From CAZFZQ01 sp964522845 (GTDB taxonomy: Bacteria; Patescibacteriota; Patescibacteriia; GCA-002772895): 17,203 nt of DNA. The stretch lies in the NCBI GenBank assembly GCA_964522845.1, contig CAZFZQ010000016.1, forward strand, positions 1 through 17,203, read 5' to 3'. Below the pieces are notes generated by a model. It was not told the DNA's origin and made no database searches. It worked only from the letters and a program-made list of their open reading frames with translations. Shown in pieces: positions 15,169 through 17,203 of the stretch; the first letter of the stretch is position 1; each line of letters starts with the position of its first letter. Position numbers and translations under genes: made by a program.

Positions 15169-15319
15169 GAATTGACATTCTATATAGTAACAGGAAATCG
15201 TATTTGTTTGGCTCCCCGACGAATCGGGAAGACCGACCTAGAGTGATTCTTTATTGAAAAAGAATATTACTCCTGAAAGGAGGTGATCCATCCACAGCTT
15301 CCGCTACGGATGCCTTGTT

Positions 15320-16034
15320 CATGTTTTCCCCCAAATTACTTTGGGCACGGACTATATCTTCATCCCGGCAGCAAATGCCGGGAGCCAACGTGTAGTCTCT
15401 ACGGGGCTTATTATATTTTATACATCATCAAAGGAAGCATAAACGGCAGAACTGACGCTCTGAAACGTTCTTGCGAATCCTTTTTGATATAAATGCGCCA
15501 ACCGGACTTGTCATAATGCAATGAGGTTTGATGAATGCCATAAACCACACGGCGAGACCAATCGGCCGAAGAAGTGAAGTGATTTCTTTGGGCACGATTT
15601 TTTGACGATGCCGGTAAAAAATTTTACCGATTTCTGTCAATTCCGGATGACTGATAGTTCTGAACCGCCATGACTTATTTATTGATTTATAAGCCGGCGA
15701 TGACAGAACAAGTGGCTTTAATACTTCATATTTCCAAAATACGTATTCTTTTTGCGCGGCGCAGTGGTCAATTTGGAGACGCAGATTGTTTTTGGAGACC
15801 GTTTCTACAAGAGAACCGTCTCCCAACAGCGTTCCAATTATGACCGCGCGCTGTAAATCCGTGAGATGCACGGATTGGCGCATAAGGCGATACTTTTTTC
15901 GGTTTGCCATACTGCCACTTAAAAGCTTCCCTCGGTATTACCCTCTCCAAAATTGGAGGTGGGGCTTCACCGATACAGTTAGATTTCTCATCCCCGATTG
16001 CTCGAGGAGGTCGCAACTTGCGCAGCTTGCGCGC
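15320..16034 (-). mobile_element. Group I intron in 16S rRNA after U1498, with decayed endonuclease gene
   Basis: This 715-nt insert splits AAGTCGT / AACAAGG. Group I features seen on the minus strand: 5' exon GUCGU pairs with intron GCGAC (16014-16010), giving P1 with a U-G wobble at the splice site. GUU just before it can pair with the 3' exon AAC (P10). CGGU...ACCG gives P4 with a P5 stem between, ending in TAATACCGAGGGAAG (15940-15926). R is GTAGAGACTACACG (15402-15389), S is AAGATATAGTCC (15360-15349), and GACTA/TAGTC between them form P7, with an 8-bp-class P8 hairpin (15382-15364). The intron ends in G at 15320. The endonuclease ORF lies between P4/P6 and P7, in the P6 loop. Confidence 0.93.
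15411..15910 (-). pseudogene. LAGLIDADG homing endonuclease, broken by an internal deletion and frame change
   Basis: The open frame 15910-15428 begins like a LAGLIDADG_2 endonuclease: VIIGTLLGDGSL with acidic D31, then a normal first domain, then PIGLAVWFM (M124 at 15541). There the MDDG of the second motif and about 45-50 residues are missing. In another frame, from 15536 to the TAA at 15411, the expected family C-terminus continues: IHQTSLHYDKSGWRIYIKK, then SVLPFMLPLMMYKI. The tail matches the ending IKPYIIPSMQYKL of the endonuclease in the neighbouring intron. So part of the second domain was lost by an out-of-frame deletion. The frame reads on for 37 unrelated residues to 15428. It lacks the second catalytic acid and is probably inactive; the ribozyme core around it looks intact. 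Confidence 0.85.
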
Positions 16035-16402
16035 ACGACTTAGTCCCTATTATCGGCTCTACCTTGGGCCCTTGCGGGACTTCAGGTATTTCCGACTCTC
16101 TTGACTTGACGGGCGGTGAGTACAAGACCTGAGAACGTATTCAACGCGCCGAGGCTGATGCGCGTTTACTAGCGATTCCGGCTTCATGAGGTCGAGTTGC
16201 AGACCTCAATCCGAACTGGGACCGGTTTTGATGGGATTAGCTCCGCCTTGCGGCTTGGCAACCCATTGTACCGGCCATTGTAGCATGTGTGTAGCCCAGG
16301 ATGTAAGGGCCATGCTGATTTGACGTCATCCCCGCCTTCCTCCCCGTATCCCGGGGCAGTCTCTCGTGAATATTCAACACGAGATAGGGGTTGCGCTCGT
16401 TA

Positions 16403-17203
16403 CCCCAATTAAGGGAACAGCTCCACTATTTATTTATAGTCAGACTATACCTTCACCCATTCCGTAAAGAATGGGGCTGGCGTTTTATGGAAGTTTTTTT
16501 ATCCCGATTATCGGGTACCTTCCATCTTGCCCCAATGAGGGGCTCAGTCGTTACAGGGTTGAAGTTTATATTGCATTGATGGAATGATATACGGCTTTAT
16601 GATAGAAAAAAACTTTTTGCTATCTTTTGTGCCAATTATCATTTTTCCTTGTTTTTTGAAGGAAGGTTTAATGTCAAAATCTTTTATAAAAAGATTTTTA
16701 ATTTTTTCTCTATCCTCTTCGCTGAAACTTTCAGTAGAGAGGATTGCTCTTTTTCCTTCATTCAAGGATCCATCGTCCATATACCATACCGCTAATGAAA
16801 GCGGAGAAAGTTTTTCTAAGGGAAACATTTTTTTATTTTCCGTATAAAATTTCTCTCTCCAGCTTCTAAAATATTGCCTCGTCCAGAAACGATATGAATA
16901 AAACGTTTTGTTATATCTTTTATCGTATCTTGATACCGGTTTTACGGGCGGACCGTAAGATATACTTTTTAATTGATTGTATTTCCAATTAATATATTCG
17001 GTTTGCTCCGCACTCTGTTCGATTTGTATTTTACCTAATTTGGTAATATACGCATCGCCAAGTACGCAGCCGACCAAAATGTCCGCTTGTTCATCGGTAA
17101 CTTCAAGGCGCAAATTTTTTCTAGCCGTGAGTATTTGCATATAAAATCAACTTCCCTCGGTATTATATCATAATTTTCATGATACTCCACCGATATGAGC
17201 CAG
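16403..17203 (-). mobile_element. Group I intron in 16S rRNA near position 1100, 5' end outside window
   Basis: At least 801 nt separate the window end from the exon TAACGAGCG. At 17194-17151 the minus strand has TATCGGTGGAG, a P5 stem (TATCAT / ATGATA), then TAATACCGAGGGAAG. This is the same P4-P6 core as in the other intron, with CGGU/ACCG as P4. Long pairing AAGTT...TATATGC with GCAATATAAACTT gives P6 around the ORF. An R-like ACGACTGAG (16553-16545) and S-like AAGGTATAGTCT (16453-16442) share GACT/AGTC for P7. The last intron base is taken as G16403, as group I introns end in G; the boundary may be off by one or two bases. The 5' splice site and P1 are not in the window. Confidence 0.88.
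16544..17140 (-). CDS. LAGLIDADG homing endonuclease encoded in the 16S intron
   Basis: This complete 198-residue protein has two motifs: LVGCVLGDAYI (D29) and LAVWYMDDGSL (D122/D123). It is therefore a single-chain, two-domain LAGLIDADG_2 enzyme of normal size. Saddle-forming beta strands with basic and aromatic residues follow each motif, and the end PYIIPSMQYKL is typical. By family knowledge it cuts intronless 16S genes at the insertion site so that repair copies the intron in. The start lies about 10 nt after the P4/P6 core. The last codons run through the 3' strand of P6, and the TGA stop lies in the predicted P7 strand, so protein and ribozyme share bases. No strong ribosome binding site is visible. 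Confidence 0.92.
   Translation of the reverse strand: MQILTARKNLRLEVTDEQADILVGCVLGDAYITKLGKIQIEQSAEQTEYINWKYNQLKSISYGPPVKPVSRYDKRYNKTFYSYRFWTRQYFRSWREKFYTENKKMFPLEKLSPLSLAVWYMDDGSLNEGKRAILSTESFSEEDREKIKNLFIKDFDIKPSFKKQGKMIIGTKDSKKFFSIIKPYIIPSMQYKLQPCND

Larger units (their letters stand above)
15275..17203 (-). rRNA. rrs: 16S rRNA gene, 3' part, interrupted by two introns
   Basis: The minus strand holds conserved 16S sequence in two exon pieces. Positions 15275-15319 are the 3' end, from AACAAGG to the anti-Shine-Dalgarno GGATCACCTCCTTT. Positions 16035 to about 16402 run from AACGAGCGCAACCC (E. coli about 1100) to AAGTCGT (E. coli 1498). The landmarks GATGACGTCAAATC, GGGCTACACACATGC, CTGCAACTCGACC and the 1390-1407 decoding-site segment are all present. 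The last reads TGTACTCACCG, with U for A at about 1396 (base 16119), as found in some CPR lineages. Helices 35 and 44 look shorter than in E. coli. The 5' part of the gene is outside the window. No 23S, 5S or tRNA follows before a terminator. The exact 3' end is placed by homology. Confidence 0.95.

Noticed and set aside
14978..15178. 66-codon minus-strand reading frame behind 16S
   Set aside because: It runs through a REP-like repeat, a terminator and the branched RNA element. Its translation has no protein-like pattern.
15205..15235. tRNA in the 16S downstream spacer
   Set aside because: Only a simple hairpin (CTCCCCGA / TCGGGAAG) is present. No cloverleaf, anticodon arm or CCA-ready acceptor could be built here or at 15113-15168.
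15428..15540. C-terminal part of the open frame in the U1498 intron as real protein
   Set aside because: The residues after LAVWFM are out of the family frame. The true C-terminus is readable in another frame to 15411.
15283..16104. Plus-strand reading frames across 16S and intron
   Set aside because: They are shadows of rRNA, ribozyme core and the minus-strand endonuclease.

Overview
The window most likely comes from a Candidate Phyla Radiation (Patescibacteria, probably Parcubacteria-like) genome. The evidence is a partial 16S rRNA gene at the right end. It carries the conserved anti-Shine-Dalgarno tail, a U in place of the near-universal A at about E. coli position 1396 (a variant known from such lineages), shortened variable helices, and two self-splicing introns. 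The protein genes are A+T-leaning, densely packed and use the standard bacterial code. No tool was run, so the phylum assignment is an inference.

Left part (1-3200): an RRM-type RNA-binding protein, a 570-residue protein with an HEFGH zinc-protease motif, and, on the opposite strand, an ATP-grasp ligase of the RimK type with an apparently leaderless promoter. The same 24-bp terminator hairpin occurs on both sides of the protease gene.

Centre (3150-13310, all minus strand): a two-operon metal-export locus, most likely for Cu(I). Operon 1 reads csoR, then an HMA / membrane (SafE/CcdA-like) / cupredoxin fusion, then a copper P1B-ATPase (copA), then a free HMA chaperone, then a small two-TM Cys-rich protein. 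Operon 2 reads an RND adaptor (cusB-like), an RND heavy-metal pump (cusA/czcA-like), then a Met-rich membrane-anchored small protein. Both operons start from near-identical promoters (TTGACA, 17 bp, TACAAT or TACACT), each with a matching G-tract inverted repeat at the predicted transcription start. CsoR therefore probably represses both. Operon 1 would chaperone Cu(I) to CopA for export across the cytoplasmic membrane, and operon 2 would move metal from the outer face outward. No outer-membrane channel is encoded here. A 43-bp palindromic repeat occurs in inverted orientation 5' of csoR, where it supplies the ribosome binding site, and at 13.5 kb.

Right-centre (13310-14970): a repeat-rich intergenic region, then a lipoprotein gene on the plus strand with its own strong promoter, a perfect 24-bp palindrome upstream, and a terminator. 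Its base and codon use look richer in G+C than its neighbours.

Right end (15080-17203, minus strand): the 3' part of a 16S rRNA gene followed within about 170 nt by an intrinsic terminator, with no tRNA or 23S gene in between, so it may be unlinked from 23S. The gene is broken by two group I introns. The one after U1498 is complete (about 715 nt) and shows P1, P10, P4-P5, P7 and a terminal G. The one at about position 1100 runs off the window. Each holds a LAGLIDADG endonuclease ORF between its P4/P6 and P7 elements. The ORF in the U1498 intron has suffered an internal out-of-frame deletion. The other is intact, and its stop codon lies in the predicted P7 strand.
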